Both the position numbers and the translations under genes were made by a program. A stretch of DNA of 64,000 nt from Chlorobiota bacterium. Its GTDB lineage: Bacteria; Bacteroidota; Chlorobiia; Chlorobiales; Chlorobiaceae. Positions within the stretch are counted from its first letter, which is position 1; every line of letters starts with the position of its first letter. Shown here piece after piece: positions 53,134-63,228 of the stretch. The notes beneath the pieces are model-generated. The model was not told where the DNA came from. It made no database searches and saw only the letters and a list, made by a program, of their open reading frames with translations. The stretch covers positions 87,282-151,281 of the forward strand of contig VGMX01000003.1 of assembly GCA_016866305.1 (NCBI GenBank). The letters run 5' to 3'.

Positions 53134-53805
53134 TCAATTCCAACCCTCCCTTCCGATAAGCGGCACGAAAGCGAAATGGTGAAAAAGCTCCTTTTCAAAA
53201 CCTCCTTCCGAACGACGGTAAACGGTCATCTGCTGCATCCCCTGCTCACCGACCGGAATAACCAGACAGCCTCCAGGAGCCAGTTGCCGGAGAAGCTGCT
53301 CCGGACAGTGCGGTGCCGCCGCCGTAACCACGATCCCGTCAAACGGAGCCTCCTCTTCCCAGCCGAGAGAACCGTCCCCGAGCCTGCATGAAACCGCAAT
53401 CCCGAGATCCTGAAAGAGCCGTACCGCCCGTACATGCAATGCGGGAATGCGTTCCACCGAATAAACCATGAACCCGAGCGCGTCGAGAACCGCCGCCTGG
53501 TAACCCGACCCTGTTCCGATTTCAAGCACCTTGCCCGGAGGGGAGCAACGCTCAAGAAGCAGGGTGGTCATATAAGCCACCGTATAGGGCTGGGAAATGG
53601 TCTGACCATGGCCGATCGGGTAGGCAGAGTCCTCGTAAGCGTAGGGAGCGCTCTCCGCATCAACGAAACGGTGCCGCTCGACCCTCTCCATGGCATCGAG
53701 CACCCGCTCGTTGCCGATGCCTTTACGGCGAAGCTCCCGGACCATCTCCCGGCGCCTTTCGGCAAAAACCCTCTCCCCGCCGTTCACCGGAAAATGCTCC
53801 GGCAC
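53134..53805 (-). CDS. pcm: Protein-L-isoaspartate O-methyltransferase
   Basis: A 223-residue SAM-dependent repair methyltransferase that converts isoaspartyl residues back toward aspartate. Family landmarks: MVRELRRKGIGNERVLDAM (about residue 21), PIGHGQTISQPYTVAYMTTLL (about residue 65, substrate/SAM region), VLEIGTGSGYQAAVL (SAM motif I) and APFDGIVVTAAAPHCPEQLL. GTG start at 53805; an internal ATG at 53745 is the alternative and would still keep the whole fold. It is divergent from the GIY-YIG gene. Confidence 0.95.
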   Translation of the reverse strand: MPEHFPVNGGERVFAERRREMVRELRRKGIGNERVLDAMERVERHRFVDAESAPYAYEDSAYPIGHGQTISQPYTVAYMTTLLLERCSPPGKVLEIGTGSGYQAAVLDALGFMVYSVERIPALHVRAVRLFQDLGIAVSCRLGDGSLGWEEEAPFDGIVVTAAAPHCPEQLLRQLAPGGCLVIPVGEQGMQQMTVYRRSEGGFEKELFHHFAFVPLIGREGWN

Positions 53806-53903
53806 CAGACCGCCGTCTGACGACCGGGATGCGTTATGTTCAGAATACCGTACATTTCTTTACGGGCAACACGAGATCCTGTTTCAACAATCTGAAAAAA
53901 TCC

Positions 53904-54497
53904 ATGAAGGGAAAACAGTTCACCCTCTCCTGCGGTACACAACGGCAAGGCACCTATCTGCTGTTTATCCGGCTTTCCGAACCCGTTCACCTGGTTTTCG
54001 GAAAATTTCTCAGGGGAAAACCGCTGTTTCTGCCTGCCGGAAACTACCTCTATCTCGGTTCGGCGCTTGGGCGAACAGGCAATGGATCCGCCCTTGCCCG
54101 ACGCCTTCTGCGGCATGCTTCGAGAACGGCCGGAAAAAAACCGCACGCCATCCATGAGGCGATGGTGAAACTGCTGCAGGAAAAAGAGCTTGCGCCCGAA
54201 AGCACACCGAAGCCCCTGCAAAAAAAACTGCACTGGCATATCGATTACCTGCTCGACACTCCCGGGTCGGCGATTTTTCACATCCTGATCATCCGCAGCC
54301 CGGAAAAACTCGAACCGGTGCTTGCCCGCTATCTGGAAGCCGCTCCCGAAACGTCGGTACCCGCTGCACGGCTCGGTGCGCAGGACACCCGGAACAGCAC
54401 ACACCTGCTCTCCTGTTCCGATCCGGAGGGACTCCTCGAAAGACTCAGAAGGGAACTGCCGGACATGACTGGACAAAGAGGATTTCACTCCTGCTGA
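53904..54497 (+). CDS. GIY-YIG family protein (DUF123)
   Basis: A 197-residue protein of the DUF123 branch: GTYLLFIRL, LPAGNYLYLGSALG (the GIY-YIG-like core, about residues 45-60), RLLRHAS and KKLHWHIDYLL (about residue 115). Such proteins are stand-alone or fused to endonuclease III-like enzymes; activity unclear. The frame is open to an ATG at 53829, but that is only 24 bases from the divergent pcm start, so I prefer the ATG at 53904 (MKGKQFTLSCG). Its 3' end overlaps ftsY by 13 bases on the opposite strand. Confidence 0.75.
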   Translation: MKGKQFTLSCGTQRQGTYLLFIRLSEPVHLVFGKFLRGKPLFLPAGNYLYLGSALGRTGNGSALARRLLRHASRTAGKKPHAIHEAMVKLLQEKELAPESTPKPLQKKLHWHIDYLLDTPGSAIFHILIIRSPEKLEPVLARYLEAAPETSVPAARLGAQDTRNSTHLLSCSDPEGLLERLRRELPDMTGQRGFHSC

Positions 54498-55438
54498 CGT
54501 CCCAGAAGCGCCTCGACAAAGGTTTCCCGGTCGAAAAGCTGCAGGTCGTCGATTTTCTCACCTACACCGATATACTTCACCGGCAGTTTCAGCTCCCGTG
54601 AAATGGAAAGCACGATGCCGCCTTTTGCCGTACCGTCGAGTTTGGTAAGCACCAGGCCCGTGACATTGACGAATTTCGTAAACTCCCTGGCCTGCTGCAC
54701 CGCGTTCTGGCCGGTCGTGCCATCGAGCACAAGCAGCACTTCATGCGGGGCTGTAGGCACTTTTTTGCGGGCAACCCTCATGATCTTGGCAAGCTCCTCC
54801 ATAAGATGGCTTTTGTTATGCAGGCGCCCTGCGGTATCGACAAGCACGACGTCGGCATTGCGGGAGACGGCGGAACTGACTGCATCGTACACTACCGAAG
54901 CGGGATCGGCTCCCTGTCCCTGGCCGACAAGCGGCACGCCCGCCCGGTCGGCCCATATTTTCAGCTGCTCATAGGCGGCGGCCCTGAATGTATCTGCGGC
55001 GGCTATCATGACCTTCTTGCCTGCCCGGTCGTAGTTGTAGGCAAGCTTGGCTACACTGGTGGTTTTGCCGGCACCGTTCACACCCACCACGAGAATCACA
55101 TAAGGACTTTCCGGAAGCGGAGCTTCGAAATCAAGCGGATGCGCACTGTCGGTGTCGAGAAGCATGTGCTGAATCTCTTCCATCAGCATGCCGTTCAGCT
55201 CATCCTCGGTGCGGTAGGTCTCTTTTTTCGCTCTTTCGGTTATCGCATCGACAATGCCGAGCGTGGTTTCAACCCCCACATCGGCGGCGACAAGAATGGT
55301 TTCGAGCTCTTCGAGAAACTCCTCATCGATCTCGGTTTTTCCCTGCGTGATGACGGAAATCTTTTCACGAAGCGTATCCCGTGTCTTGCTCAAACCCTCC
55401 TTAAGGCGCGATATCCTGAACTTGTCGAAAAAACCCAT
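54485..55438 (-). CDS. ftsY: Signal recognition particle receptor FtsY
   Basis: A 317-residue SRP-type GTPase receptor at the membrane, with the NG domain but almost no acidic A domain. G motifs: GVNGAGKTTSVAKLAY (P-loop, about residue 122), DTFRAAAYEQLKIW, VLVDTAGRLHNKSHLMEEL, and TKLDGTAKGG. The N-terminal MGFFDKFRISRLKEGLSKTR is the family's amphipathic start. Docks ribosomes with SRP at the Sec translocon. Confidence 0.97.
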   Translation of the reverse strand: MGFFDKFRISRLKEGLSKTRDTLREKISVITQGKTEIDEEFLEELETILVAADVGVETTLGIVDAITERAKKETYRTEDELNGMLMEEIQHMLLDTDSAHPLDFEAPLPESPYVILVVGVNGAGKTTSVAKLAYNYDRAGKKVMIAAADTFRAAAYEQLKIWADRAGVPLVGQGQGADPASVVYDAVSSAVSRNADVVLVDTAGRLHNKSHLMEELAKIMRVARKKVPTAPHEVLLVLDGTTGQNAVQQAREFTKFVNVTGLVLTKLDGTAKGGIVLSISRELKLPVKYIGVGEKIDDLQLFDRETFVEALLGRQQE

Positions 55439-55701
55439 GATAAACGGAAAATTGTCTATGTTATACTATTGTCAACGACTGAAGCAGCCGCTCCGGCGGC
55501 ATTTCCGGATGTTGCCGTACCTTGCTGGAAACCGCTCCCTTGCCTTGCAGCCGGGGGATCATATCGGGTGCTTCCAGAAAATGTCATAAGCGAGCCACAC
55601 AGCAAGGCAAACGGCGCCGGAAAATCCGGAATCCGCAGCAGCATGCAGGCATTCGCTCGCACAACAGGTTTGTAGCGGTGCTCTTCAATGTACGTAAAAA
55701 T

Positions 55702-56769
55702 ATGTCATACAAAGCTATTTCGGATATCGGCGAATTCGGGCTGATCGACCGGCTTTCGAAACTTGTGGAACCGACGCTGTCTGAAGTTCCCTCGCTTCTG
55801 AAAGGCATCGGGGACGACTGTGCAGTCTGGCGGCTTTCGGAAACCTCGCTGCAGGTTGCAACAACCGATCTCCTGGCCGAACAGGTGCATTTCGATCTGC
55901 TGACGACTCCGCTCGGTCATCTCGGCAGCAAGTGCATCAGCGTCAATGTTTCGGACATCTGCGCCATGAATGCGCTGCCGGATTATGCGCTGGTCTCTCT
56001 TGCCATCCCGAATCCGTTCCCGGTGGAAATGATCGAGGAACTCTACCGGGGCATGAGCCATGCGGCCTCCGGATACGGACTTGCCATCGCCGGCGGGGAC
56101 ACCTCCGCCTCCCGTTCCGGCCTGGTGATCACGATTTCCATGACCGGCCGGACGACACCTGAAAGGCTCTGCATGCGCAGCGGCGCACAGCCGGGTGACC
56201 TGGTATGCGTGACCGGAACGCTGGGCGGCTCCGCAGCCGGCCTGAAAGTGCTCATGCGCGAAAAAAACATCATGATCGACCACATTTCAAGCAACGAACC
56301 TTACAGCCGGGACCTCATGGCCGACCTCCAGGAGTACGGCGAAGCGATCCGGCACCACCTCCTGCCTGCCGCACGGCTCGACACAGTCCGTTTTTTCCAT
56401 GAGAACGGCATCACTCCATCGGCGATGATCGACGTTTCCGACGGCATCGGTTCCGACCTTCGGCATCTTTGCTCCTCTTCGGGCACCGGTGCGACCATCT
56501 ACGAAAGCAGAATCCCCATCAACCCAAAGGCACGGGAAATAGCCGAAGAACTGCAGGAGGATGTCATTACCTGGGCACTCGCGGGAGGTGAGGATTACGA
56601 ACTGCTCTTTACACTGCCGCAAGAACTGGCCGGCAGTATCGACGGCAACCGGGACATTTCGGTGATCGGAGAAATAACGGAAAAAGAGACCGGCATCCTG
56701 CTTACCGACATGTACGGCATGACCGTCAGCCTCGGCGATCTCGGCGGTTTCGACCATTTCCGCAGATGA
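55702..56769 (+). CDS. thiL: Thiamine-monophosphate kinase
   Basis: A 355-residue kinase making thiamine diphosphate from the monophosphate. AIRS/PurM-like fold: GEFGLIDRL, LKGIGDDCAVW, ATTDLLAEQVHFDL, VNVSDICAMNALPDYALVSLA, AGGDTSASRSGLVI, and a late AGGEDYELLFTLP. The start at 55702 (MSYKAISDIGEFG) is at the family's usual N-terminus; the frame is open 60 codons upstream without resemblance. The site has no obvious Shine-Dalgarno. No thiamine riboswitch pattern was seen upstream. Confidence 0.95.
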   Translation: MSYKAISDIGEFGLIDRLSKLVEPTLSEVPSLLKGIGDDCAVWRLSETSLQVATTDLLAEQVHFDLLTTPLGHLGSKCISVNVSDICAMNALPDYALVSLAIPNPFPVEMIEELYRGMSHAASGYGLAIAGGDTSASRSGLVITISMTGRTTPERLCMRSGAQPGDLVCVTGTLGGSAAGLKVLMREKNIMIDHISSNEPYSRDLMADLQEYGEAIRHHLLPAARLDTVRFFHENGITPSAMIDVSDGIGSDLRHLCSSSGTGATIYESRIPINPKAREIAEELQEDVITWALAGGEDYELLFTLPQELAGSIDGNRDISVIGEITEKETGILLTDMYGMTVSLGDLGGFDHFRR

Positions 56770-56797
56770 GTCCGGAATCGAAGAGCGGCCTTTTATT

Positions 56798-56825
56798 TTG
56801 TTAAAAACAGTGAAGAGAGTAAATT
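56798..56825 (+). promoter_or_regulatory. Candidate promoter of tRNA-Leu
   Basis: TTGTTA (56798-56803), 16-base spacer, TAAATT (56820-56825); alternatively TTTG at 56797-56800, 19 bases, TAAATTGA, which fits the Bacteroidetes sigma-A consensus in part. The tRNA starts 25 bases downstream. Confidence 0.5.
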
Positions 56826-56850
56826 GACTACCCTGTTGGCACTCCCTGAT

Positions 56851-56936
56851 GCCGAAGTGGCGGAACTGGTAGACGCCCAGGACTTAAAATCCTGTGTTCA
56901 GCAATGGACGTGCGGGTTCGATCCCCGCCTTCGGCA
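56851..56936 (+). tRNA. tRNA-Leu (anticodon TAA)
   Basis: An 86-base class II tRNA. Acceptor GCCGAAG (56851-56857) pairs with CTTCGGC (56929-56935), discriminator A at 56936. Anticodon stem CAGGA/TCCTG flanks loop CTTAAAA, giving anticodon TAA. A long variable arm follows, then the T arm with GGTTCGATCC. No CCA is encoded. It lies between thiL and trpB. Confidence 0.96.
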
Positions 56937-57067
56937 CCTTCCCACCTCTCTTTTCTTCCCGGCTGTTGTCCATTGTCACCGATATTGAGTACCTTTACGG
57001 GGTACCTTGAATGAACAGCCGTTCCCCGTTTTACCTGCGTTTTCCGCAAACAAAAAACCTTACCGCC

Positions 57068-58441
57068 ATGAGTTCCGATCTCACCAAGGTCATCCTCGAA
57101 GAGCATGAAATGCCACGGCAGTGGTACAACATCCAGGCCGATCTTCCTTCACCCATGCCTCCGCCGCTCGGCATGAACGGCCTGCCGGTATCGCCCGATG
57201 ATCTGGCAAGGGTCTTTCCGATGAACCTCATCGAGCAGGAGATGAGCTCGGAACGCTGGATCGACATCCCGCCGGAGGTGCTCGGCATTCTGAAACTGTG
57301 GCGGCCCTCTCCGCTGTACCGGGCTCGAAGGCTCGAAAAGGCGCTGGGCACCCCGGCAAAAATCTACTACAAGAACGAAGGGGTTTCACCTGCCGGCAGC
57401 CACAAGCCGAACACTGCGGTTGCGCAGGCATGGTACAACCGGGAATTCGGCATCAAATACCTCACCACGGAAACCGGAGCCGGCCAGTGGGGCAGCGCTC
57501 TTGCCATGAGCTGCAAGCTTATCGGCATCGAGTGCAAGGTGTTCATGGTGCGCATCAGCTTCGACCAGAAACCGTTCAGAAAAACCATGATGCGAACCTG
57601 GGGCGCTGAATGCATCCCGAGCCCGAGTACCCAGACCGCCGCAGGGCGCAGAATTCTCGAGGAAATGCCCGATACGCCCGGAAGCCTCGGCATCGCCATC
57701 AGCGAGGCTATCGAACAGGCCGTCGAACGGGAGGATACCCGGTATGCGCTCGGCAGCGTCCTGAACCATGTGATGCTGCACCAGACCATCATCGGACTTG
57801 AAGCGAAAAAGCAGTTTGAAAAAATCGGACACTACCCGGACGTGGTGATCGGATGCGCGGGTGGAGGCTCGAATTTCGCAGGCATCAGCTTCCCCTTCAT
57901 CTGCGATAAAATCCATGGCAAACCGGTACAGGTGATCGCAACCGAACCGGAAGCGTGCCCCACGCTCACCAGGGGACCCTATATCTACGATACCGGTGAC
58001 GTGGCGAAAATGACGCCGCTCCTGCCCATGCACAGCCTCGGACACCGCTTTATTCCGCCGGCGCTGCATGCAGGAGGCCTGCGCTATCACGGCATGGCGC
58101 CCCTGGTGAGTCACGTCAAGCAGCTCGGACTGATCGACGCCACGGCGCTGCCGCAAACCGAGTGCTACGAAGCCGCGCTGCTCTTCGCCCATACCGAAGG
58201 GTTCATTCCCGCTCCCGAAACCTCGCACGCCATCGCGCAGACCATCCGGGAGGCAAACAAGGCAAAAGAGGAAGGAAAAGAGAAGGTTATTCTCATGAAC
58301 TGGTCGGGGCACGGCCTGATGGACCTGCAGGGTTACGACGCATTCCTTTCGGGAAAGGTTACCGACTACGCACTGCCCGACGAACTGCTCGAGCAGTCTC
58401 TTGCCGCCGTAAGGGATCATCCCCGGCCGCCGGAAGCATAG
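57068..58441 (+). CDS. trpB: Tryptophan synthase beta-like subunit (TrpB2)
   Basis: A PLP enzyme of the TrpB2 branch that makes tryptophan from indole and serine. About 457 residues from [21 protein letters not shown]; TrpB2 forms are longer than TrpB1. [23 protein letters not shown] contains the PLP-binding lysine (SHK), and [15 protein letters not shown] is the phosphate-binding glycine loop. The frame is open to an ATG at 57011, but the start at 57068 matches the family better. No trpA is adjacent, so it stands alone and is followed by a bidirectional terminator. Confidence 0.9.
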   Translation: MSSDLTKVILEEHEMPRQWYNIQADLPSPMPPPLGMNGLPVSPDDLARVFPMNLIEQEMSSERWIDIPPEVLGILKLWRPSPLYRARRLEKALGTPAKIYYKNEGVSPAGSHKPNTAVAQAWYNREFGIKYLTTETGAGQWGSALAMSCKLIGIECKVFMVRISFDQKPFRKTMMRTWGAECIPSPSTQTAAGRRILEEMPDTPGSLGIAISEAIEQAVEREDTRYALGSVLNHVMLHQTIIGLEAKKQFEKIGHYPDVVIGCAGGGSNFAGISFPFICDKIHGKPVQVIATEPEACPTLTRGPYIYDTGDVAKMTPLLPMHSLGHRFIPPALHAGGLRYHGMAPLVSHVKQLGLIDATALPQTECYEAALLFAHTEGFIPAPETSHAIAQTIREANKAKEEGKEKVILMNWSGHGLMDLQGYDAFLSGKVTDYALPDELLEQSLAAVRDHPRPPEA

Positions 58442-58452
58442 GAGAAAAAAAA

Positions 58453-58476
58453 GGCACCCCGGAATTCCGGAGTGCC
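58453..58476. terminator. Bidirectional terminator between trpB and clpC
   Basis: GGCACCCCGG-AATT-CCGGAGTGCC hairpin with AAAAAAAA upstream and TTTTT downstream, so it has a T-run on both strands. It lies between the convergent trpB2 and clpC genes. Confidence 0.8.
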
Positions 58477-58498
58477 TTTTTCATGAAACGAAAGAACC

Positions 58499-61048
58499 CT
58501 ATTTCTCCCCGGGAGGTGTCACCTCGATCTTGCCGGTCTGCTCCTGCTCATGGCCTTCCATGAAACGCAGTTCCTTCTGCGTTTCGTCGTAGGTGATCCG
58601 GATCAGACTGCCGTCGGAGAACCTGCCTTTGAGCATCTCCTCGGCAAGAGGATCCTCAACATACTTCTGCAGCGCCCTCTTGAGCGGCCTGGCACCGTAC
58701 TTCTGGTCATACCCCTTGTCGACAAGGAACTCCTTGGCTTTCTCGTCGATCTCCACCTCGATGCCCATCTCGCGAAGCCTCTTGAAAAGCTTGCCTGCAG
58801 TGATGTCGATAATCTTGAAGATATGCTGCTTTTCGAGCTGGTGGAAAACGATGATGTCGTCAATACGGTTCAGGAACTCCGGATTGAACACCCGCTTCAG
58901 GGCGTCCTCGATGGTTGACTTCATGGCCTTGTAGCTGCCCACGGTATCGTCCGGCGCCGAAAAGCCCATGCCTGAGCCCGCACCGATGTTCTTGATGTCC
59001 TTGGCTCCGATATTCGAGGTCATGATGATGATGGTGTTGCGGAAATCGACCTTGCGGCCCAGGCCGTCGGTCAGCACACCTTCATCGAGCACCTGGAGCA
59101 GGATGTTGAACACGTCGGGATGCGCTTTTTCGATCTCATCGATAAGCACTACGGAGTATGGCTTGCGCCGCACCTTTTCGGTAAGCTGTCCGCCCTCCTC
59201 GTAACCCACGTAGCCGGGAGGCGCACCCACAAGACGGCTGACGGAGAACTTCTCCATGTACTCGCTCATGTCGGCCCTGATCATGGCGTCCTCGCTGTCG
59301 AAAATATAGCGGGTAAGCGCCTTTGCCAGCTCGGTCTTGCCGACTCCGGTGGGGCCGAGAAAAATAAAGGAACCGATCGGACGTGACGGGTCCTTGAGCC
59401 CGGCACGGGTTCGCTGGATCGCCTTGGTGATCTTTTTGATGGCTTCGTCCTGGCCGATGACCTCCTTCATGAGATCGGCTTCCATCGAGAGCAGCTTCCT
59501 GGATTCCGACTGCGCGACCTTGACCACGGGAATTCCGGTCATCATGGCGATAACCGAGGTTATGTCGGCTTCGGTCACATCGTACACGCTTTCCGAAGCG
59601 CGCTCCTCCCACTCCTGCTTGGCGTGGTCGAGCGCTTCGAGCAGGTTTTTCTCCTTGTCGCGAAGCTTTGCGGCCTCTTCGAAATTCTGCATCTTCACCA
59701 CCTGGTTCTTTTCGGTCTTGATGGCCTCGATGGCCTTTTCAAGTTCGAGAATCTCCTTTGGCACATGGATATTGCTCAGATGAACGCGTGCGCCGGCCTC
59801 GTCCATGACGTCGATGGCCTTGTCAGGCAGGAACCGGTCGGTGATGTACCGCTCGGAGAGCTTCACGGCTTTCTCGATGGCGTCCTCGGAATATTTTACA
59901 TGATGGTGCGACTCGTACTTCGACTTGATGTTGTTGAGAATCTGTATGGTTTCTTCAACCGAAGCGGGTTCGACCATGATTTTCTGGAAACGCCGGTCGA
60001 GCGCTCCGTCCTTCTCGATGTACTGGCGGTACTCGTCAAGCGTGGTGGCCCCGATGCACTGCAGTTCTCCTCGGGCAAGCGCCGGCTTGAAAATGTTGCT
60101 GGCGTCGAGCGAACCCGAAGCACCTCCGGCGCCGATGATGGTGTGCAGCTCGTCGATGAAGAGAATCACGTCGCGCGAACGCTCGAGTTCGTTCATGAGC
60201 GCTTTCATGCGCTCCTCGAACTGGCCCCGGTACTTGGTGCCGGCTACAAGCGCGGCAAGATCGAGCGCCACAACCCGCTTGTCGTAGAGCACCCTCGACA
60301 CCTTGCGCTGCACGATTTTCAGTGCGAGCCCTTCGGCGATGGCGGTTTTCCCCACGCCCGGCTCGCCTATCAGGACGGGATTGTTCTTCTTGCGTCTGCT
60401 GAGCACCTGCGCGACGCGCTCGATCTCCTTTTCACGCCCGATGATCGGGTCGAGCTTGTCCTCGAGAGCCAGACGGGTGATATCACGCCCGAAGTTGTCG
60501 AGCACGGGGGTTTTCGTGCGCTCGCCGCGCTTGGGGTCACCTTTTTTCGGCAGACGTTCAGCCGAACCCGCCGAATAGGAACCCTCCATCGGGGGTTCGT
60601 CCGATTCGCTTTTCCCGGTCGTGATCGTGATCAGTTCATCGCGCACCAGATCGTAGGTGACGCCGAACTGCTCGAGAATCTGGGCGGCGATGTTGTCGTC
60701 ACCCTTGAGGATCGACAGCAGGAGATGCTCGGTGCCGATGATGTTGGACTTGCAGATTTTCGCTTCGAGGTAGGTGATCTTCAGCACCTTCTCGGCCTGT
60801 TTGGTGAGCGGTACATTACCCATCTGCGTTGCGGGAACCTTCGGATGCGTGCTGTCCTCTATTTTCTGTTTCAGCCGGAACAGGTCGATTTTAAGGTTTT
60901 TGAGAATCCGTGCGGCGATGCCTTCGCCCTCCCTGATGAGGCCGAGCAGCAGGTGCTCGGTACCGATATAGTCATGACCAAGCCGGAGAGCTTCCTCGCG
61001 GCTGAGACGGATGACATCCTGAACTCTATTTGAAAAATTTCCTTCCAT
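58499..61048 (-). CDS. clpC: ATP-dependent Clp protease ATP-binding subunit ClpC
   Basis: An 849-residue AAA+ unfoldase that feeds ClpP and handles stress-damaged proteins. N-terminal Clp repeat domain with [20 protein letters not shown] and [16 protein letters not shown]1 Walker [14 protein letters not shown], a middle/UVR-like linker ([18 protein letters not shown], about residue 435), D2 Walker [15 protein letters not shown], and a C-terminal D2-small domain. The ATG at 61048 has GAGGAAAAG just upstream; an upstream in-frame extension lacks a ribosome site. A sigma70-like promoter lies at 61141-61169. Confidence 0.96.
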   Translation of the reverse strand: MEGNFSNRVQDVIRLSREEALRLGHDYIGTEHLLLGLIREGEGIAARILKNLKIDLFRLKQKIEDSTHPKVPATQMGNVPLTKQAEKVLKITYLEAKICKSNIIGTEHLLLSILKGDDNIAAQILEQFGVTYDLVRDELITITTGKSESDEPPMEGSYSAGSAERLPKKGDPKRGERTKTPVLDNFGRDITRLALEDKLDPIIGREKEIERVAQVLSRRKKNNPVLIGEPGVGKTAIAEGLALKIVQRKVSRVLYDKRVVALDLAALVAGTKYRGQFEERMKALMNELERSRDVILFIDELHTIIGAGGASGSLDASNIFKPALARGELQCIGATTLDEYRQYIEKDGALDRRFQKIMVEPASVEETIQILNNIKSKYESHHHVKYSEDAIEKAVKLSERYITDRFLPDKAIDVMDEAGARVHLSNIHVPKEILELEKAIEAIKTEKNQVVKMQNFEEAAKLRDKEKNLLEALDHAKQEWEERASESVYDVTEADITSVIAMMTGIPVVKVAQSESRKLLSMEADLMKEVIGQDEAIKKITKAIQRTRAGLKDPSRPIGSFIFLGPTGVGKTELAKALTRYIFDSEDAMIRADMSEYMEKFSVSRLVGAPPGYVGYEEGGQLTEKVRRKPYSVVLIDEIEKAHPDVFNILLQVLDEGVLTDGLGRKVDFRNTIIIMTSNIGAKDIKNIGAGSGMGFSAPDDTVGSYKAMKSTIEDALKRVFNPEFLNRIDDIIVFHQLEKQHIFKIIDITAGKLFKRLREMGIEVEIDEKAKEFLVDKGYDQKYGARPLKRALQKYVEDPLAEEMLKGRFSDGSLIRITYDETQKELRFMEGHEQEQTGKIEVTPPGEK

Positions 61049-61140
61049 TCTTTTCCTCTGTCTGAATAAGATTGTTTTACAGTTCCCCGAATCCCCTCCT
61101 CTGCAAACGACCGCTGATGTATATCGATAAGCCAAAATTA

Positions 61141-61169
61141 ATTATATAAATATCGGGCCTGAAAACCAA
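61141..61169 (-). promoter_or_regulatory. Candidate clpC promoter
   Basis: Minus strand TTGGTT (61169-61164), 17-base spacer, TATAAT (61146-61141). The leader to the ATG at 61048 would be about 86 nt. Confidence 0.5.
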
Positions 61170-61231
61170 TTGGCAGTAAAAGCAAAACAGCATCCTTCCA
61201 TAAAAGGTTTCTGAGGGAAACCAGCGCCGGC

Positions 61232-61702
61232 ATGAACATACAGCATATCCTTATCGACGATCTGAATCCCGGACACCGGGAGCTTTCAATTTACCGGACC
61301 GGAACGGTCAACCGGGTGCGGCTGGGAGATTCCGCTTACCGGGCCTACCGTTCGTTACCGATCGATGCGCACGACTACGCGGCACTGTTCCATTACGGCA
61401 TCATCGAGGCGTGCAACGCCCTGCCCTTTCTCTCGGAATCGGGCAACGGGCTCGACAGCTGGGACGAGGCGTTCCTGCACCGGAGCAACCTTGGCCGCCT
61501 TGTGGCAATCCTTTCGGATGCCGCCGGGAAGATCGATCGGCAAAAGAGCGAGACCATCGTACTCGGCTGGCAGGACCAGCCGATGACCGTCGCATACCTG
61601 CGCAGGATCGATCCGCTGAAAACCGTGGACTTCCTGGAAAAACTGCTCCTGTTCGTCAGGGAAAGCGAGGATGAGGGCTATGATCTGGAGTTTATCCTGT
61701 AA
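61232..61702 (+). CDS. Hypothetical protein
   Basis: A 156-residue soluble protein of unknown family: MNIQHILIDDLNPGHRELSIYRTG, then a helical region with ALFHYGIIEACNALPFL and a C-terminal MTVAYLRRIDPLKTVDFLEKLLLFVRE. No signal peptide or membrane helix. Length and composition are protein-like and the frame matches the surrounding codon usage, so it is likely a real gene. A small hairpin (GGTTTC/GAAACC, about 61206-61222) lies just before its start. Divergent from clpC. I do not recognise it. Confidence 0.7.
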   Translation: MNIQHILIDDLNPGHRELSIYRTGTVNRVRLGDSAYRAYRSLPIDAHDYAALFHYGIIEACNALPFLSESGNGLDSWDEAFLHRSNLGRLVAILSDAAGKIDRQKSETIVLGWQDQPMTVAYLRRIDPLKTVDFLEKLLLFVRESEDEGYDLEFIL

Positions 61703-61848
61703 CGGAACCGGCGAAACCCCCGTTCATTGCGTAACGGTGCATTTCGGCGCCTCGCACAGATATGCCCCTGCCGGAACTGAATCCGGCAACCGAAGGGCCC
61801 GGAACCGGTCTGGGGGTATTCACGGTCGTCCACGAAGATTTCCGGACA

Positions 61849-63228
61849 TCAACTCTTTTTAGCGGCCCCCTCCTCCATGAGAAAACCCGGAAAATCCCGT
61901 GACTCGCCCCAGTAGAGGTGCACATAGGAAGCAAACGTGTTCATGGTGCGGAACACCGCCGCGGAAACGGGCTCGTTGCGCGCATTGGTAACGGCGGCAA
62001 CACTCCTCAGCTCCCCCTCCCTTTCAATCCGGGAGTAGTGGAACTCATGGCCCCGCAGCTCTTTCGGATACCCCTGCCCGAAGCGCACCTTGCGGTAGCC
62101 GAGGCTCAGCCGGGCATCCTGCATGCTGGTGTCGAGATCGAGTACGCCGCACATCGGATAGGCTGTTCCGTCCGCAGTGCGAAGCGATCCGCCAAGATAC
62201 ATCAGTCCGCCGCACTCGGCATAGACGCACCCTCCCTGCAGGCAATAGGCGGCAACCGCTTCACGCATGACCCGGTTTTCGGCAAGCAGCCTTGCATGAA
62301 GCTCCGGGTACCCTCCCGCAAGACAGAGCAGATCGGCTTCAGGAAGACGCTGATCCTCCAGGGGACTGAAAAAAACCAGCTCCCCGTGCTCCTGCAGGAC
62401 ATCGAGATTTTCCTCGTACAGGAAATTGAACGCCTCGTCCCTGGCCACGGCAATCACCCTGCGGCCAGCGGAAACGCCTGTGCGTTTCGGCGAACGATCC
62501 GCAGGGATTTCCGGCATCCCGATGCGGGAAAGCTCCAGAAGCCGGTCTACGGCAACACTCTTTTCAACGTGCCCGGCCATAGCCTCGATGACCCCTTCAC
62601 GGTCGTAGTCGAGCGAAGTGTTGAGTCCGAGATGGCGCTCGCTGATGGCAATGGCTCCGTCGGTCGGGACGTAACCGAGCGGCTCCACACCCGCATCCCT
62701 TGCCGCCGCTTCGAGATAGCTGTAGTGCGACGGGGTGCCGACCCGGTTGAAGATCACACCGGCAACCCGTACGGAAGAATCGAAGGTGCGGAAACCGTGG
62801 AGCAGCGGAGCCGCCGAATAGGCCATGCTGCTTGCATCAACCACCATGATGACCGGAAGGCCGAGCAGTGCAGCAATGTGCGCGCTGCTTCCCTCGGATT
62901 TTTCCGCACCGTCGAACAGCCCCATCACCCCCTCGACAACCGAAACGGCGGAGTCCGACGAATAACGGAAGAACAGCTGGCGGACATGGTTTTCCGAGGC
63001 CATGAAGGTGTCGAGATTGATTCCTTTGCTTCGGCGCCCTCCATAAGAGGCCGCCAGGCTGTGCAGCCGGGTGTCGAGGTAGTCCGGTCCGCACTTGAAG
63101 GGCTGAACCGCAAGCCCCCTCCTGGCCAGAATCCTCAGCAGGGCCAGCGTCAGGGTTGTCTTGCCTGAACCGCTCGAAGGAGCGGCGAGGAGAAATGCCG
63201 TATAATCTGCTGTCATGGTGCGCTCCAT
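61849..63228 (-). CDS. cobB: Cobyrinate a,c-diamide synthase
   Basis: A 459-residue ATP-dependent amidotransferase of cobalamin synthesis (also called CbiA). N-terminal FLLAAPSSGSGKTTLTLALLRIL (P-loop), VQPFKCGPDYLDTRLHSLA (substrate loop), VEGVMGLFDG, and the C-terminal glutaminase domain with LLCLAGGYPELHARLLAEN and VYAECGGLMYLG (nucleophile Cys, about residue 335). It converts cobyrinate to its a,c-diamide using glutamine or ammonia. The ATG at 63228 overlaps the preceding stop (TAATG); an ATG at 63216 is also possible. Confidence 0.95.
   Translation of the reverse strand: MERTMTADYTAFLLAAPSSGSGKTTLTLALLRILARRGLAVQPFKCGPDYLDTRLHSLAASYGGRRSKGINLDTFMASENHVRQLFFRYSSDSAVSVVEGVMGLFDGAEKSEGSSAHIAALLGLPVIMVVDASSMAYSAAPLLHGFRTFDSSVRVAGVIFNRVGTPSHYSYLEAAARDAGVEPLGYVPTDGAIAISERHLGLNTSLDYDREGVIEAMAGHVEKSVAVDRLLELSRIGMPEIPADRSPKRTGVSAGRRVIAVARDEAFNFLYEENLDVLQEHGELVFFSPLEDQRLPEADLLCLAGGYPELHARLLAENRVMREAVAAYCLQGGCVYAECGGLMYLGGSLRTADGTAYPMCGVLDLDTSMQDARLSLGYRKVRFGQGYPKELRGHEFHYSRIEREGELRSVAAVTNARNEPVSAAVFRTMNTFASYVHLYWGESRDFPGFLMEEGAAKKS

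Noticed and set aside
55456..55662. 68-residue minus-strand frame between ftsY and thiL
   Set aside because: No Shine-Dalgarno, no family features and sits in the thiL upstream region.
55439..55701. Thiamine (TPP) riboswitch upstream of thiL
   Set aside because: The conserved CTGAGA and ACCTG elements are not present; no convincing fold by eye.
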